Assembly: GCA_024638355.1 (NCBI GenBank)
Contig: JAHEKO010000250.1
Location: 1-6,021 of the forward strand
Length of the DNA: 6,021 nt
Direction: 5' to 3'
Origin: Acidobacteriota bacterium
GTDB lineage: Bacteria; Acidobacteriota; Thermoanaerobaculia; Multivoradales; JAHEKO01
A program made the translations under genes and the position numbers. The notes under the pieces were generated by a model. It did not search any database, had not been told where the DNA came from, and saw nothing but the letters and a program-made list of their open reading frames with translations. Shown one piece after another: positions 5,681-6,021 of the stretch (positions are counted from its first letter, which is position 1; each line of letters opens with the position of its first letter).

Positions 5681-6021
5681 CTAGCCCGACCGCGGCCGCC
5701 CGATCGTGACGGCCAGCCCGTCCGGATCGACGAACTTGCGGGCGGCCGCCTCCACCTGGCTGCGATCGACGCCGGCCAGCCGCTCGACGAACCACTCCGG
5801 CGAGTCGAGCGGCAGGCCGTAGTGGACCGCCGCCGCCATCAGATCGGCCCACTGGCGGGCCGTCTCACGCCGAAAGGGCTCGCGGCCGAGCAGGTAGGCC
5901 CGCGCCTCGTCGAGCTCCGCCGTCGAGACGCCCTCGTCGAGCAGCCGGCGAAGCTCCTGGCGTACGCAATCGATGGCGTGATCGACCTGTCCGACCGCGG
6001 TGCCGACGTACACCACGAGCC
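5681..6021 (-). CDS. M16 family zinc peptidase, C-terminal part (5' end outside window)
   Basis: The reading frame on the - strand is open from the window edge to the TAG at 5683-5681 and gives 113 visible residues. They match the C-terminal end of M16 (insulinase/PqqL-type) peptidases: a helix with VDHAIDCVRQELRRLLDEGV, then ELDEARAYLLGREPFRRET, then WADLMAAAVHYGLPLDSPEW, the VERLAGVDRSQVEAAARKFV helix, and the closing strand DPDGLAVTIGRP. The catalytic HxxEH motif lies in the N-terminal half and is outside the window, so activity cannot be judged. M16 proteins often come as pairs, one active and one structural, and cleave peptides in the periplasm or cytoplasm. The gene converges on the sigma/DUF4097 operon and is not part of it. 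A GTG at 6016 is internal and not a likely true start. Confidence 0.85.
   Translation of the reverse strand, partial: LVVYVGTAVGQVDHAIDCVRQELRRLLDEGVSTAELDEARAYLLGREPFRRETARQWADLMAAAVHYGLPLDSPEWFVERLAGVDRSQVEAAARKFVDPDGLAVTIGRPRSG

Overview
This is a GC-rich stretch of bacterial chromosome with tightly packed genes, seven complete or partial on the + strand and one partial on the - strand. The gene families point to a Gram-negative (diderm) bacterium: an outer-membrane porin, several Sec-exported proteins, and an ECF sigma factor with an anti-sigma factor carrying HEAT-like repeats next to DUF4097 proteins. That last combination is one I associate with Acidobacteriota and related soil or sediment phyla. 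The phylum is an inference from gene content and base composition, not something the sequence proves.

Left part (1-2229): the C-terminal end of a phosphate-selective (OprO/OprP-type) porin, then an exported protein of unknown function (779-1756), then a compact arsenate reductase or low-molecular-weight phosphatase of the thioredoxin-coupled ArsC type (1774-2229). Short gaps on one strand suggest the exported protein and arsC may be co-transcribed.

Middle (2229-2405): a 176-bp intergenic region that begins with two direct copies of a 34-bp repeat, each with a C-run/G-run hairpin, spaced 66 bp apart. A plausible ECF-type promoter (TGTAACC and a GGTC-like -10) follows. A perfect 6-bp stem with a GCAA loop overlaps its -10, and a good ribosome binding site precedes a TTG start codon.

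Right part (2406-5506): a four-gene operon of ECF sigma factor, membrane-anchored zinc-finger anti-sigma factor with a HEAT-like periplasmic domain, and two exported DUF4097 beta-strand-repeat proteins. Sigma/anti-sigma and DUF4097-1/DUF4097-2 overlap by ATGA, and the other junction is 4 bp, so the unit is almost certainly transcribed and translationally coupled as one. The likely logic is an envelope-sensing, self-regulating system: the anti-sigma factor holds the sigma factor at the membrane, its periplasmic part (perhaps with the DUF4097 proteins) senses a signal, and released sigma factor reads its own promoter.

End (5507-6021): the operon converges with the 3' end of an M16 (insulinase-type) zinc peptidase gene on the - strand. 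The whole 174-bp gap between the two stop codons is filled by a nested, imperfectly palindromic element. An outer 18-bp inverted repeat abuts both stop codons, and a separate inner 18-bp inverted repeat encloses further small hairpins. This element is the most unusual non-coding structure in the window.
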